A DNA stretch of 64,000 bases. It comes from Tupaia tana. Its lineage: Eukaryota; Chordata; Mammalia; Scandentia; Tupaiidae. The position numbers were made by a program, and so were the translations under genes. The stretch lies in NCBI GenBank assembly GCA_026018925.1, contig JAKSZU010000016.1:55379075-55443074 (forward strand), written 5' to 3'. Below the pieces are notes generated by a model. The model ran no database searches. It had not been told where the DNA came from and saw only the letters and a program-made list of their open reading frames with translations. Positions 32,900-44,829 of this stretch are shown here, in pieces (positions within the stretch are counted from its first letter, which is position 1; each line of letters begins with the position of its first letter).

Positions 32900-33420
32900 C
32901 TTAATTTCTGTTTCAGTTATCTTTCATCCTAAATTAGAGGCTTGAAACTTCACTGATTTATTATTTCTCATGATTTCACAGACTTATGGACTTGGTTGTA
33001 TTACACTTCTGCAGCTTATCCTGGGTTCTCTCATTCATGCACTAAGTTGCATCAGTGGGTAGACCAAAGGGCTGGAAGGCCAAAGATGGCCTCACTCATA
33101 CGTCTTGCTGTTGTTGGCCCTTGACTGAGGTGCCTTTGTTCTCCTGTAGTTTCTTATCCTCTAGCAGGTTAGACTCAACTTTCTGTAGCATGGTAATCTC
33201 AGAATTCCAAAAGGGCAAAGACAGAAGCTGTAAGTCCTGTTAAGATCTAGCTTTGGATGTCATTGATATCATTTACACTGTATTCTATTGGTCAAAGTAA
33301 ATCACAGAGCCATCTCAGATTCAAAGAGAGAAATAGACTTTCCCTCTTAAGGAAAAGGAGAGGCAAAGTCACATTCCAAAGAGGCACATGAGATGGAGTA
33401 ATTTCAAATAACCTGTCACA
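32900..33420 (-). mobile_element. MLT1-like MaLR LTR, minus strand, old
   Basis: CAGTTATCTTTCATCCTAAA, TTATTATTTCTCATGATTTC, AGATGGCCTCACTCATACG, TATTCTATTGGTCAAAGTAA, GATTCAAAGAGAGAAATAGA and AGTCACATTCCAAAGAGGC are landmarks of a reversed, old MaLR-type LTR. The subfamily is uncertain. Confidence 0.55.
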
Positions 33421-33789
33421 GATCTTATCACCACTTCAGGCCTACGTTTATCCCACATGGAATGGGAATGATGGGCAGAATCTGGCATTCTGTGATTCTC
33501 AGAAAGATGATGAAATTAAGTAAACATATCTTGGACCCATAATTAATTAGTGCACTTTTGTTCCCTGTAGCAATGACATTCTGTCTCCTTCATTCAGTTT
33601 CTTCACTCTGTTTTTGTTTTGTTTTTCCTTAGAAACATCTTACCTGATGTTTTTTCTTGGGTCTTCTAGGCCCCACCAGTCTATCTTTCAAGACTCCCCC
33701 TATAAGACTTCTAGGTACCTGTATACTCAAAAGAACACATCAAAATGTTTCTCAATGCATGAAAATTTTGAGGAGACCATGTCTTGATT

Positions 33790-33920
33790 CTATCCTCTGT
33801 TGCTACTTAGCTTATGATGCTGGGCAAGTTACTGAGTACCAATTTTCTTCTGATAACAATACAATGTCACTCCAAGGATTCAAGTATGAGTTTAATAAAA
33901 TGATGCAAAGGAAGTGTTGT
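33790..33920 (+). mobile_element. MIR remnant
   Basis: CTTAGCTTATGATGCTGGGC, AAGTTACTGAGTACC and GATAACAATACAATGTCAC are weakly MIR-like. Confidence 0.5.
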
Positions 33921-34525
33921 GTAAACTCTTAAATGCTTATATTAACATCAATCAGCTCTATTATTTTTATTATTAATAATAGCATAGAGGTTTCCTTTGC
34001 CAATTAGCACTTTGTAGTTCAAGTGTTTAAATTCAGACCACCATAGTTTGGCATGGCTTTCACATAGAGGCTTACATTCATCCTCAAAAAATGAGAAAAA
34101 TACTTATTGTTGGAATCTGATCCTCATAGTTCAAAACATTTTGGTTATATTTGTTAATTGGGCAATAGTCATCTTACCTTGGCCTTTGCTTCCAGAGCTT
34201 TTACACATAGGGTGAAACAGAGATGCTGCCAGGCAGCTCCCATTGAGCAAAATGCTTCTGTAGCTCAGCTCTGAGCAAGGCCTGAGGCTTCAGCCAGATG
34301 CCCAAGAAACCAGGTGCTGCATTTGCAGAAAGCAGGAGGAGGAGCCAGCAAGGGGATCAGGAGTCACATGAAAAATGGCTCCAGGCAAGAAACCCTACCT
34401 TCCCACTTAGTAAAAAGTTTGTGCCAGGTTATCAGAACTCAGAATCATTCAGCTCCCCATTTTGCACTTAAGCAGCCTCAGGGTAGGAAGTTCCAGGGCA
34501 GATACCAAGGCCCATTCAACAGAGG

Positions 34526-34660
34526 ACTCACTCCAAAGAGAATCCTCTCTCAAAGCTTTTGTTTCCCTCCTCTGTATGTTCACACCTGCTACCCAAACAC
34601 CTCACCTCGAACTTTATATATTTTTGTATCCCCCACAGTATTTAGAAATGGATGTTGCTC
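34526..34660 (+). repeat. Local direct duplication, pair 1, copy 1
   Basis: It shares ACTCACTCCAAAGAG, CTCTCAAAGCTTTT, TTCACACCTGCT, TTTGTATCCCCCACAGTA and TTAGAAATGGA-GTTGCTC with 36330-36474, in the same order and orientation, with roughly 80 per cent identity by eye. Confidence 0.8.
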
Positions 34661-34999
34661 TTATAGGAATGAAAGTTCAGTGTTTGTACCTAACACCTTA
34701 ACCTTATTCCTCCTGGGTATCAAGAAAAGGGAACTTTTACCAAAATTTACAAAGGGGAAGGGGAAGGGACCAAAAGTATTTACTTCATTAAAAACCTCTT
34801 TAAAAAAAAATTAAAAAAACCAACAACAATAACAACAACAACAAAAAACTATTCCATGTCCATGTCTATACATTAGATAGACACTTAGATAGACACTGGG
34901 AAAAGCATCAATTTGAATAATATGGTCTCTGTACACCAATAAGATGGTCTTTGTACACAGGTTTCCTCTGTGATTTTACAACAGCTTAAGCTCCAGCTC
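34661..34999. other. Unique sequence with A-rich and CAA-rich run
   Basis: 34800-34850 is A-rich with AACAAC units. No gene is seen. Confidence 0.4.
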
Positions 35000-35400
35000 A
35001 TTCGTGCATTCATCTGAACAGTACTTATTGAGTGGATTCCAGCTCATTCATTTATTCAAACAATATTTGTTGAGCACAGCCATTAGAAACATTAAAGTAA
35101 ACCAGGCAGACTCTGTCCCGCCTCAGGCTGCTTCCATTCCCAAGGACACAGTTGACAAACAGATGATGGACAGACACGATGACTGTGTAATGTACATAGT
35201 GATGAGTACTCCAGAGGAAATAAACAGGATACTGAGATAGAGGACGACATGCCATGTGGGATGGGGAAGGCTCTGAAGAGCAACCCCCAGAGGGAGGGAA
35301 TCTGAAAACTGCAAGGATGTGCATGCGAGGAGGTGAGGAAGAGTGATTCAGGCATAGAAGAGCATGTGCAAATAGCCTGGGGATGGAGAGGGCAGGGTAA
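35000..35400 (-). mobile_element. L2 LINE 3' end, minus strand
   Basis: TTTATTCAAACAATATTTGT, TTGAGCACAGCC, then a body including GATGAGTACTCCAGAGG and AGAGCATGTGCAAATAGCCT, follow the reversed L2 3' UTR. The bases at 35028 (TTATTGAG) repeat the terminal motif. Confidence 0.65.
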
Positions 35401-35733
35401 GTAAGAGGGAGAGTGTCTCTGTTTCCATGAAGACAAGGCCCTCAGATCCAGGCTCCCACTTCACAGAGCTTTCCTTCACTGGAGCCCCACCCCCACACTT
35501 GACTCCAACTGCAGGACATCCACCGCCCTGTACTGCCCTCCTCTCTGCTCCAGTGCCTTTGACTCTGCACTTTGTCCCAAGTGATGCCTTCCTAGCATCA
35601 CCATCGTCCAAATCCAGTGCTTGGGCTTCATTCAAATCCCTCTTTACAAGGCCTGTTTTTCACCAAGTCCAAATCTTACCTATGCTCTCTGGCTGGAAGC
35701 AATCTTCTTGCCCTCTACTATGTTGGAGTGAAT

Positions 35734-35734
35734 A

Positions 35735-35771
<37 letters not shown>

Positions 35772-35781
35772 ACATACACAA
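35734..35781. repeat. (AC)n microsatellite
   Basis: About 17 AC units followed by imperfect ACAT-containing units. Confidence 0.95.
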
Positions 35782-35795
35782 GTATCTCAATTATA

Positions 35796-36086
35796 GCTGG
35801 CCTTCTGTATTCATAGTTTTTTGCATCTGTGGATTTAACTAACAGTGGATTAAAAATATTCAACAAAAAAACAGTACAACAATAAAAAAATACAAATTTT
35901 AAAATATAGTATAACAACTATTTACATGGCATTTATACTATATTAGGTATTATAAGTAACCTAGAGATATGTGTAGGTTACATGCAAATACCATACCATT
36001 TTATATAAGGAACTTGAGCATACACAGGTTTTGGAACCCCTGGTAGGTGACAAAACCAATCTCCCTTGGATACTGATGGACAACTG
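35796..36086 (-). mobile_element. MER2-like Tigger MITE, complete, TA-flanked
   Basis: The left end GCTGGCCTTCTGTATTCATA and right end CTGATGGACAACTG are the two MER2 terminal repeats. Both are flanked by TA, the pogo/Tigger target. The interior has TTACATGCAAATACCATACC, reversed relative to the copy at 550-1137. It has no coding capacity. Confidence 0.88.
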
Positions 36087-36109
36087 TATATTGTTGCAGA
36101 GCTGAAGGA

Positions 36110-36225
36110 ACTTTACGAATTCTCTGTTTCAACCCCTCCTTTTGCAGATCAAAGGATTAAGTCCTAAAGCTTTAGGAGACTTGCTTAAGGTTTCATAACT
36201 GATATTTGAACCCAACAAGACACCT
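36110..36225 (-). mobile_element. MIR-like remnant, minus strand
   Basis: CTCCTTTTGCAGATCAAAGG, AGACTTGCTTAAGGTTTCAT and ACTGATATTTGAACCC are the reversed MIR core. Confidence 0.55.
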
Positions 36226-36329
36226 GCTATTTGATCCCTCAGGGTGTCCCTAGAGAGGAGTCATACAGGACTGAAAAGATCTATGTTTACAAGATGAGCA
36301 TGTTCATTGCAGGCTCCAGATGCCTGAAC

Positions 36330-36500
36330 ACTCACTCCAAAGAGGGACTCGACCCCCTCTCAAAGCTTTTTTTTCCTCCTCTACACGTTCACACCTGCTG
36401 CCTGAACACTTATGTCACCACATTGCTTTATATATCTTTGTATCCCCCACAGTACTTAGAAATGGAAGTTGCTCAATAAATGTTTGTAAATGAATGAATG
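36330..36500 (+). repeat. Local direct duplication, pair 1, copy 2, ending in an L2-like tail
   Basis: It matches 34526-34660 through GTTGCTC (36474), then continues AATAAATGTTTGTAAATGAA, an L2-type 3' terminus absent from copy 1. Confidence 0.75.
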
Positions 36501-37008
36501 GTTGAGTGGTACACGAATAATGGGACTGTGCAGGGAGGTCTGGGGGGAATAAAGATTTACCTAACAATTTATGTTGCTCTTGACATGCCATGCTTTTTTT
36601 TTCCCTTGCCCAGGAGGCCAATAGCACAAATACATGCCTTGCCATGAAAAATTCACAACCATGCATTAGTCAGATACCCTGGTGACATTACTTGCAAACT
36701 GGAAAGCCAAGGTCACAGCAAAAGCTGCTGTAAATCAAATGTGTCTTAAGCACAGCATCCTCCTGTTGGGAAATCTGACCCATTTACTGTGTTTCCCTGA
36801 GGATAAAGGCTACTTAGCACACCTCCTACTTAGAGGGAGAGGCTATCTGATACATAGTGTACCTGATGCTAACTTGTAGCCATGGCCACTGGCTCTCACA
36901 TCTTGATCTCCCTCTCCGTCTTAGCTCTAAGACAAGCCCTGTGTTCCCACCCAGTGCATTAGGCAATTGCAGACGAGCTGAAAGGCTTTAAAACAGCATT
37001 TACCAGAG
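36501..37008. other. Unique non-coding sequence
   Basis: No recognised feature. Confidence 0.4.
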
Positions 37009-37275
37009 GCCGGATAGGGGGTACAACAGTTAAATGCAATGCTCTGTGAGGCCGATTCACATGGGAACATCCATAGACCTTCCCAAGCACACTGAGCATG
37101 CATGTGTCAGTGAGTCAGGGCTAGCTGAGGTTAGGGGTGGATCATGGCATGAAGGCTACACTAAGTGTACTCTCTCTCTCTCTCTCTCTCTGTGTGTGTC
37201 TTTGTCTCTCTCACTCATAAAATAAATAAATAAAATCTTTTAAACATACGCACACACACAGACACACACACAGCA
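37009..37275 (+). mobile_element. tRNA-derived SINE, family B, with (TC)n and (CA)n tail
   Basis: GGCCGGATAGGGGGTACAAC, CTCTGTGAGGCCGATTCACA, TCAGGGCTAGCTGAGGTTAG and GGATCATGGCATGAAGGC are family B. A TC run (37171-37190) and TG units precede AAATAAATAAATAAAATC, followed by a CA-rich stretch. Confidence 0.85.
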
Positions 37276-37739
37276 TTCCCAAACTGTTACACATGGTATT
37301 TCTAAGTGATTAGCAAATAAAAGCATTCCATGGTCAAATCATTTGGAGAAGGCACATATACTATATTATATATATTCTTGAAGTGTTCACAAAGCACCCA
37401 TGAAAAATCCTGCAGGAAAGACACCTGTTTGACTTTTCTCAGCCCAAGGTGTCCCAATTATTTTGACAACGCCCTCTTGTACCTTGCAATAGCAGCTCTG
37501 TAGAACTTTTGGCTCTATAGCATAGTTTCTTATAACTGTAAAGGCACGTCAGGGTCCTTATGCCAACTTTCCTTTTCACTCCTTTGGGTCCTTAGAGACA
37601 GAAGATTCACAGAACATTGACTACGTGGGAGCATAGTGACCCAGCTTCATTTGGCAACAGTGGCAATGAAAAAAATCTGTTTCCAACCTACTCATTCACT
37701 AATGTCCTCAGATACCTGACCAGTGTCCCCAGGTGCTTA
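37276..37739. other. Unique non-coding sequence
   Basis: No recognised feature. Confidence 0.4.
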
Positions 37740-38250
37740 GGGGCTGTCAAATAAAAACAAATTTGAACTTTATAAGGAGAGACTTTTGTTCAAAAGGATT
37801 ATTATAAAGGGTGTGTGTTGAGGGTGGGATGATAAGAAAAGGACCACTAGAACAGGGGGAAGGAGACTGTCCCAATAGGGTGAGAAGGACAATTGCAACA
37901 GGGCAAGGGGAACTACTGCAACAGAATCACTTTGGCTTCAAAACCTGAAAGCAGCTCAAGGGTGAGCCAAAGGGGTTTTCTTTTACAGAGAAGGATAAGC
38001 AAAGTTGGAAAGAAGTAGCTATGGGGTAAGTGGAATGAAAAGGTGGCATGATTGGATAGTGGAGATCTTTTTCTTCAGAAGTTTCCACCCTATCTCTATG
38101 GTGTATCTTTCAATTCCATACCTAGGAAATATTCCTAAGGCACTGTGTATTTGGAAAGAGAGTAGAGAGCACTTGTCTTTCCCTTCGCCTACATATATCA
38201 TAAACATATATTTTAGAGATTCAAATAAACCTCTTACTCTCCTGGTCTTC
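37740..38250 (-). mobile_element. Possible old LTR or ERV fragment, unclassified
   Basis: Imperfectly repeated phrases occur at 37850-37930 (GGAGACTGTCCCAATAGG, GGACAATTGCAACAGGG, GGAACTACTGCAACAG). CTCAAGGGTGAGCCAAAGGG follows. This repetitive layout is typical of some LTRs. No family could be named and strand is a guess. Confidence 0.3.
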
Positions 38251-38854
38251 ACTTGATCTTTCAGCTTTCATTCTTCCCCTTTTGCTTGTGATGGCCAGTC
38301 CAAAAAAATGAGCTTGTTCTTACTGCTTCCTCCTCTCTTTTTCAAGTTCTTCTTGCAGATGGCCACCACCCCACCATCTCATGCACGAACCAGAGGCAAC
38401 ACCGATTTGCAAGCTGGGGCTGACAGTCCCATCACTGGATTAGCTGGGACTTAGCTCCTGCTGATTTGCTCAACTGCTGCTCAAAGCTTCATTAGAAGAC
38501 TCCACGCTCTCTCAGTTAATTTCCATGTGGCATGCCTGGCTTTCCCCACTGGTTCAGACTGTGTGCTAGGACTCCATACATCAGCAAACGACTCACCTCT
38601 CTGCTTGACCTACAGTTCTTGTGCTACTTGGATCTCAATAGCACTGTAAACTTGAGGTGACAGTCACTCTCTTTGCCCACTAGGCTCCACACCTAAGGAA
38701 TGGGGGGGTTGAACAGGACCTGCTGGCAAAAATCTGTTAAAAAAATTGTGGAGTCAGTACATTCTTCCAGAACTGGGGACCATACACTCTACAAGCTGTG
38801 TTCCGAGCCTAGTCTCTGCTGTTGCTCATTAATGGTGGGAAAGGCAGCTTTTGT

Positions 38855-39060
38855 GATGGTTAAGAATAGAATCATCTGACTCTACCATTCATAATCTCTG
38901 TGATTTTGAACACATTACTTATTACCTAACCGTCTGTGCACCATGTACTTGCTCTGCAAAATAAAGATGATAGTGGACTCATATCACATTGTGAGAGGAA
39001 ATGAGTTATTTTGTTTAAGACATTAAGAATGGTGCCTGGCAAATAGGAAGTCCTCACTAG
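38855..39060 (+). mobile_element. MIR remnant
   Basis: CTCTACCATTCATAATCTCT, GTGATTTTGAACACATTAC and AATGGTGCCTGGCAAATAGG follow MIR from box B side to 3' region. Confidence 0.7.
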
Positions 39061-39387
39061 TCAGAGACACATCTCACTGACCTCTTTAGCTAATGGGCAC
39101 AGTCATAATTCATTTGCTTCTTCTGATTAAAAGAAGTGTAAGAAAATCAAAAGACATAATAAGTTCTAGTTCTGCTGTTGCTGTAAACATTCTAGTTAAG
39201 TCATGTAGTGGTGAGTATAGGGACCTTGACTTTCTTACCTGAAAAACAAAAAGATTGACCTAGATCATCATTGCAAAGAAGTTTTTCAACTTTAAACCTC
39301 ATCCTTGCTCCATTTCTTCATAGCCAGGGATAAAAGGGAAAAGGCCAGAGCATGCACAAATGTCCACCTGGCTCCTTCGCAAGACAC

Positions 39388-39477
39388 CCTGCTGTGTTCT
39401 CTCAGGTGCACAGGAAAAAGGTAGGTCACAGGAAGGGAAGGAAACATGCTAGAAGAATTTGGCATCTCTCTCTCTCT

Positions 39478-39566
<89 letters not shown>

Positions 39567-39642
39567 TCATATGAGCTCTGCATAGCTTGCTTCCTTCAAT
39601 GTTCAGCTCCATCTGTTTAGGAACCATGCCTGGTTTGTTCGC
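39388..39642 (+). repeat. Local direct duplication, pair 2, copy 1, with compound microsatellite
   Basis: CCTGCTGTGTTCT, CAGGTGCACAGGAAAAAGG, GGAAACATGCTAGAAGAATT, TGGCATCTCTC and TTCAGCTCCATC are shared in order with 42315-42526. Inside is a long (TC)n(AC)n tract at 39469-39564. Confidence 0.85.
39469..39564. repeat. Compound (TC)n(AC)n microsatellite, about 95 bp
   Basis: A run of TC units, interrupted once by CTCCT, passes directly into about 20 AC units. Confidence 0.97.
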
Positions 39643-39879
39643 CTTGCTAGCCCCAGAGCCTGGTACAAAGTCTGGCATCATATAGATGCTAAATATTATG
39701 GAAACATTCTTAGAGTGTAAGTGAGGCAGGAGAAGTGAGGAGGAAGGAGGTGCCTCACCTTCACGGTAGTTCGCAAAGCTCCATCACTCTGTAGGCCTAA
39801 CATCTTCAAGATGTTGCTGCCTTTCCAGAGGCAGCCTACAGATTCTGCACTTATCTTCTCTAGGACAGAGTCTTCCATG

Positions 39880-40020
39880 AATGCTTCTGCAGTGTGATAG
39901 AGCAGAAAGAACACTGGACAGAAGTACGTGGTTTCTGGTCTCTTTACCACAACTTATTTTCTGCATATCCTGTCTTGTAGGCATCCTTCACCTCTCTATA
40001 AAATGAGACTGATATCACCC
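39880..40020 (+). mobile_element. MIR remnant
   Basis: GAAAGAACACTGGACAGAAG and CACCTCTCTATAAAATGAGA flank a degraded MIR core. Confidence 0.6.
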
Positions 40021-40040
40021 CTAAAAAACAATGTTAGACA

Positions 40041-40279
40041 GGGCCAGATGGTGGCACCATGGTAACACAACTGGACCCACAGGGGAAGGTCCCCATTTTA
40101 TGTCTTGGGGACTCCCTGTACATGCTGACCACTCACATGTGTATGTGTGTGTGTGCGTGCCCAAGATTCAGGCAAGCTGAGGCTACTGGTGCATTATGGC
40201 ATCCATGTTGGGGTGCCTGTCTCTCTTCTTTCTGTCTCTCTCTCTCGTGGAAAAACTAAGTAAATTTTTTTTTCAAAAG
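40041..40279 (+). mobile_element. tRNA-derived SINE, family B
   Basis: It starts GGGCCAGATGGTGGCACCAT and has ACAACTGGACCCACAGGGGA, AAGGTCCCCATTTTATGTC, GATTCAGGCAAGCTGAGGC and TGGCATCCATGTTGGGGTGC. It ends with a CT tract and GAAAAACTAAGTAAAT. One of the better preserved B heads. Confidence 0.87.
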
Positions 40280-41705
40280 ATTGTTGGAATTAGAAGGAAA
40301 TACATTAAAGTGCTAAAAGTGTTTGTCTCATAATGATAAAATTCCAGAGGATATTTCATGTCTTCTTTATATTTCTACTGTATACCCAAAATATACAATG
40401 GAAAAATATTGTACAAAAAGAAACAATGCATTTTATTAAAATGTGAGATAATTCTATGCCCTATGTTTTGCAGATTTATAGTAATAATAAAGATAACTCT
40501 CCTTTTTTGAGGATTTCATTCTTTCCATTTTTAAACCTAACCACAGATTTTCATGTTTTCAGAAGATAGAGGGATCTTCTGCTGAGGGTATGAAGTTGAG
40601 CTGAGGGGAGTTGGAAATGTCACCAAAAAAGTGTGGCATTAGCAAAGGCATTTAGCCTTCATATATGCAGTCTTTTATTTTATAAAGTGAAGGGACTAGA
40701 TTAACATTCTCCTCATTCTAAGATTCTATGCTTCCTTACACAATCAGCCTGACCTACTTCGAATGACCCTCTGGGGAAATGAGAAGTATATTACTGGAAT
40801 AAGAGCTGTGATACCACAGAGCCTGGTTTGTCATTTCCATGGGAGAAACCATCACGTCTTGCAAAGCACCAGGTGTACTGAAAAGAGAATGGGTTTTATT
40901 AGGGCAACTGGGATTGGTACCAGACACTTAGGTCCTCATCAGACTAGCTCAACTGTGGGAAGAACAGAATCTCTCAAATTAAATCCATAGTGGGCACTTT
41001 TCCATCAATTTTCTGGAGTAAGCAGTTTGAATTATTCTGAAGTTATGAACAAGTGACAATGACCAAAAATAAAAAAGTCTATCTAGGGTTGCCTCAGCTA
41101 CCATAGCCTCAGCCACTATATCCCCCCATTCCATGTCAAACAGGGAAGAACACCTTCTCGAGAAAGGAAGAAATTATTCTTCCCTTCTCTGTTTCTCCCT
41201 TTTTCTTTCTGCTTGTTCTTCCCATTGGTAGTCACAGAGAGAAAGGTGACTCTCAGTCTGTGAAAGGACAGCAGGCATGTCTTATTGGCATGCTGAAGGT
41301 GACTTCTAAACTTTTAAGTAACAGCAAACTGCTGTCCTCTTTCAATGGATGTTCTCTGGTGATCCAGACTCTAAAACAGGAAGTAATACTAGCCATTAGG
41401 TTTTCTTTTAGCTAAATAAGGATGAACATTTTTTTCAAAGAAACATTAACATTGGATGATACGTGGGCTTTCCTTTTCTTGTCCTACTTGCCGATATGAA
41501 AGATGATGATGTATATCAAGTTTAAAAAGCAAGACTGAAAAGAGTATACGTAGAAAGTTTACACTTTGTAGAAAAGATGTGTATGTTTTATATGCATAGA
41601 AAAATGTGAAAGGATGCATTCTCTACTGTTAACTGTAATCCCAGGGCATGAAATTAGCAGAAGATGAGTGAGATAGTTTTTAGTTTTTACTTTATGTATA
41701 TCTGT
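40280..41705. other. Unique non-coding sequence
   Basis: A MIR-like 3' phrase (CTCCTCATTCTAAGATTCTA at 40710-40729) is present. Otherwise nothing is recognised. Confidence 0.35.
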
Positions 41706-41955
41706 AATGTTTATAATTTTGTTTATTTATTTCATGTGTGAAAGACTGAGAGAGAGAAAAACACCCTCAGCAGTCTCACATCTCATTCCTCCCTCAAGCC
41801 TTTCCCAGCTATCCAGGATGACAGGCGTACACACACATACCCAGTATGTTCAGGTCTACCCAGGAACTAACTCCCAAATCATCCACATGGCTTCCAGAAC
41901 TACAGGGCACTGCACTGGTGTTGTGCAACTGTAACTGGGCTTGCAGTGTTTTAAT
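41706..41955 (-). mobile_element. SINE family B, minus strand, diverged
   Basis: TTTATTTATTTCATGTGTGA followed by a GA tract, CAGCTATCCAGGATGACAGG, TACACACACATACCCAG and a reversed head (GTGTTGTGCAACTGTAACTG). It is older than most B copies. Confidence 0.6.
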
Positions 41956-42314
41956 CTTTTATGATTATGCAACACTTCTGTAATAAAATATACAGATTTC
42001 ATGGGAGGAACTGATAATGGTGTGATTTATTTACCATTGATCCAAACTGCATTTAGAATGAAAGAATTCAAGATTAGTTGAAACTCAAGAAGGATAGAAT
42101 GCTTCTGTAATCCAAGGTCTTTCAAGGGCTCATTACAATGAAGTAACTATTGTCTAAATAGAGACCTTGCACTAAGGAAAATCAGGGTGGGGACGGAAGG
42201 GGTCCCTTCACCACACTCCCATAAAGCTACCCTAAGCCAAAAGGTCATTAATCAGGTCTCTTAACCAAACATGAATAAGGCTGGCCATCTAAGAAGAGGC
42301 TTTTAAATAAGAGA

Positions 42315-42405
42315 CCTGCTGTGTTCTTCCAGGTGCACAAGAAAAAAGTAGGTCACAGAAAGAGAAGGAAACATGCTAGAAGAATTTGGCATCTCTCTCT
42401 CTCTC

Positions 42406-42447
<42 letters not shown>

Positions 42448-42526
42448 ACTTTCTTATGAACTATGCATTGCTTACTTCCTTCAGTGTTCAGCTCCATCAA
42501 TGTAGGAGCTGCCTGGTTTGTTTGTC
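42315..42526 (+). repeat. Local direct duplication, pair 2, copy 2, with compound microsatellite
   Basis: This is the partner of 39388-39642, 2.9 kb away. The microsatellite inside (42391-42449) is shorter, so the repeat tract has changed length since duplication. Confidence 0.85.
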
Positions 42527-42999
42527 CTAAGTATCTAAGGAGGAGTAAGCCTTGCCTCTCTGCCCTAAGCCCCATAGGAGGCCTTCAAACAGCTCATATG
42601 GGGCCCACCTCCCCTGCCCTGCTAAACTGATTAGCATCAGAATAGGAGACTTCTGCTTCATTGCATTGAATCCCTCAGACACTGACCCAGCACTCACCAT
42701 GTGCCAGTCATCAGACAGGACCAGGAGGAATTAGCAAAATAAGATTGTTCATGCTCTGTGCACAATATAAGTCACAAAGAGACATGAACAACAGTGTTCT
42801 CCCTATGGACAGAGCAGAGTTAGGATCAGAGTCAAAACTGGAAACTAACAAATGTTTATATGAAGGCTGAGAACCAGGGGACTCTGAAGACTCGGGAGAA
42901 ACAGTGATTAGTGGGAAGATCAGGAAATGCTTCCCAGTGATCTGACCAGCAGGATGATAGAAGCAGAGATGGCTACTAGTGGACAGGTATGCACCTATT
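42527..42999. other. Unique non-coding sequence
   Basis: No recognised gene or repeat. Confidence 0.4.
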
Positions 43000-43195
43000 T
43001 ATTTTATTTTTTGGTAAGTTTATTTACTTATTTCTTCCATGAGAAAGAGACAAAGAGATAAATATCCCCAACGGGATCACTCATGCCACAATCTACCTCC
43101 AGTTTCAGGCAGGCAGGATCATGGACATGCTTGGCATGCTTCAGAAGGTGCAATCCCAGAACCTTTCTTTGTGGGTCCAGTTGTGCTACCATGTG
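43000..43195 (-). mobile_element. SINE family B, minus strand
   Basis: TTTATTTACTTATTTCTTCC, ATGAGAAAGAGACAAAGAG, CAGGCAGGCAGGATCATGG and TGTGGGTCCAGTTGTGCTAC are reversed B landmarks; the extreme head is lost. Confidence 0.75.
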
Positions 43196-43199
43196 GCAC

Positions 43200-44427
43200 C
43201 TATTTGTTTGCTTATGTTAGAATTAATCATTGATGGTTTGCAGGTGGAAAAAAGAGGAAAAGTAAGTTAAGCTTAAGCCCCAAATTAATGGCTTTCATAA
43301 CTGGGTGTTGGTGGTTTTCCAATTACCAACAAGGGAAGGACTAGATTTAGAAGGGTTTATCATAATGTCGCTGGTACTACCTATGACAAGTGCTAATTAA
43401 CCTTGGCTTCCTGAGTGTGTTCATGGCCCACAGGGAAATGTTGGAGGCATAGGAGTGGTGGAGACAGCACTGCAGAAGTTCAAGTGTCTACTTCTCTGCT
43501 CTTGGTGAGCATGAATGCTCCCTCTGAGTTCACATAGTGATGTCAGTGTTCAGTAGGATTCCTTCGGTAAACCAGGAATGAAGACATGACATAAACAAGA
43601 ACAGGAAAACAAGTAGGAGCTAACAAGCCCCCTACTGGCCTGACATGGAATCAGGGGGCAACAAATTGTGCAGCAGAGTCCCCGTCCCACTTTGGCAAAA
43701 CAAATACAGAGTGGGCTTGGGACAGAGCTTAATGACCAGCACATCACTGAAAACCCACTCATATCCACTCATACCTTAATACCTAACTGCAGAGTCACAG
43801 ATATTTACAGCTATGAAGTGTACACAGCTAAGCATGAATTGAGACTGGTACTCAGTGAGCAGTGCAGATGACCCTTCCTTGGATAAGGACTTGAAGCTCT
43901 CAGGGCTGATACCATCAGCAATCCAACATCTCCTCTCCCATTTCCGCACTACACACCTTTCACATGGACCTTCCAAGAGGTATCAGATACTGAGTGATAC
44001 TTAAACAGTAACAGCAGCCTAGGGCAAAAGGAAATCCCACAAGAAGAATAGGTTGGATTTTCCCAAGAACAATCATGTATTCCTGTCAAGGGATGCTGAC
44101 AGTAGCCCTGACATCTCAGTGCTTGGTTCCCTCCCCATCTTACAGTTTTTAGTGACCCCTCAGTTTTCCTTCTGTGATGACCTTTAATGTCATCCTTGAC
44201 TCTACTTAGTGGACTTACTTGAATAAATGGATACCTCATCCTCACCCCATGAATTTCTGACTTGGAACTCTTCCCAGTGCCAACACTATATTGGCTCTCA
44301 AGAGCTTCCAAAGAGAAAAAAATGCATAGTCTTGACCAGAGCCAAGCATAGAGGGGATTGATATGAGCTTAGCCTCAAGACCATACCAACCATACGCACT
44401 ATTCTCTCTGGGAGACAATAGGGCCCA
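43200..44427. other. Unique non-coding sequence
   Basis: The 120-codon minus-strand frame at 43949-44311 has no recognisable domain. Confidence 0.35.
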
Positions 44428-44438
44428 TTTAAAAATAT

Positions 44439-44814
44439 TTTTTAATATTTATTTTTATAAAGGAAAAATTACAGAACTTCTTTTCAACAGAGAATTTTAT
44501 ATTCTTTTGTCTGTTAAATGTTTCTTCTCTTTGTCCTCCCACCTACCCTCTACCACCCACGCCCCTCCCTTACAGTCTTCGGTAACTATACCTATCGTTT
44601 CTAATATATCTACAGATCATTCCATTCCTGCCATAGAATGCAAACATTCAGTTTGTATTGAGTAGCAATAACAAGTGTGTATCTTTCAAAGTCTAGCTCA
44701 CTTCCCTTAACATCAAGTCTTCAATATGCATTCACTTTGAATCAAACAATAGGGTCTCATTGTTTCTTATGACTAATAGTATATATGTGACCCAGGTTTA
44801 CAACTTACCCCAAT
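44439..44814 (-). mobile_element. 5'-truncated L1, 3' end, minus strand
   Basis: In the reversed reading, the sequence near 44660-44790 matches the last part of L1 ORF2 (related to the SAIKKNE...LSEVSQ region) with many changes. It continues into a 3' UTR with a G-rich stretch (reverse of 44535-44580) and ends in an A-rich tail at 44439-44460. TTTAAAAATA at about 44429 and again at about 44816 is a plausible target duplication. The 3' UTR is not one I recognise from primates or rodents. Confidence 0.65.
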
Positions 44815-44829
44815 TTTAAAAATACTATA

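Noticed and set aside
39352..39585. Frame with long Ser-Leu and Thr-His repeats
   Set aside because: It is the translation of the compound microsatellite; the same happens at 42321-42530.
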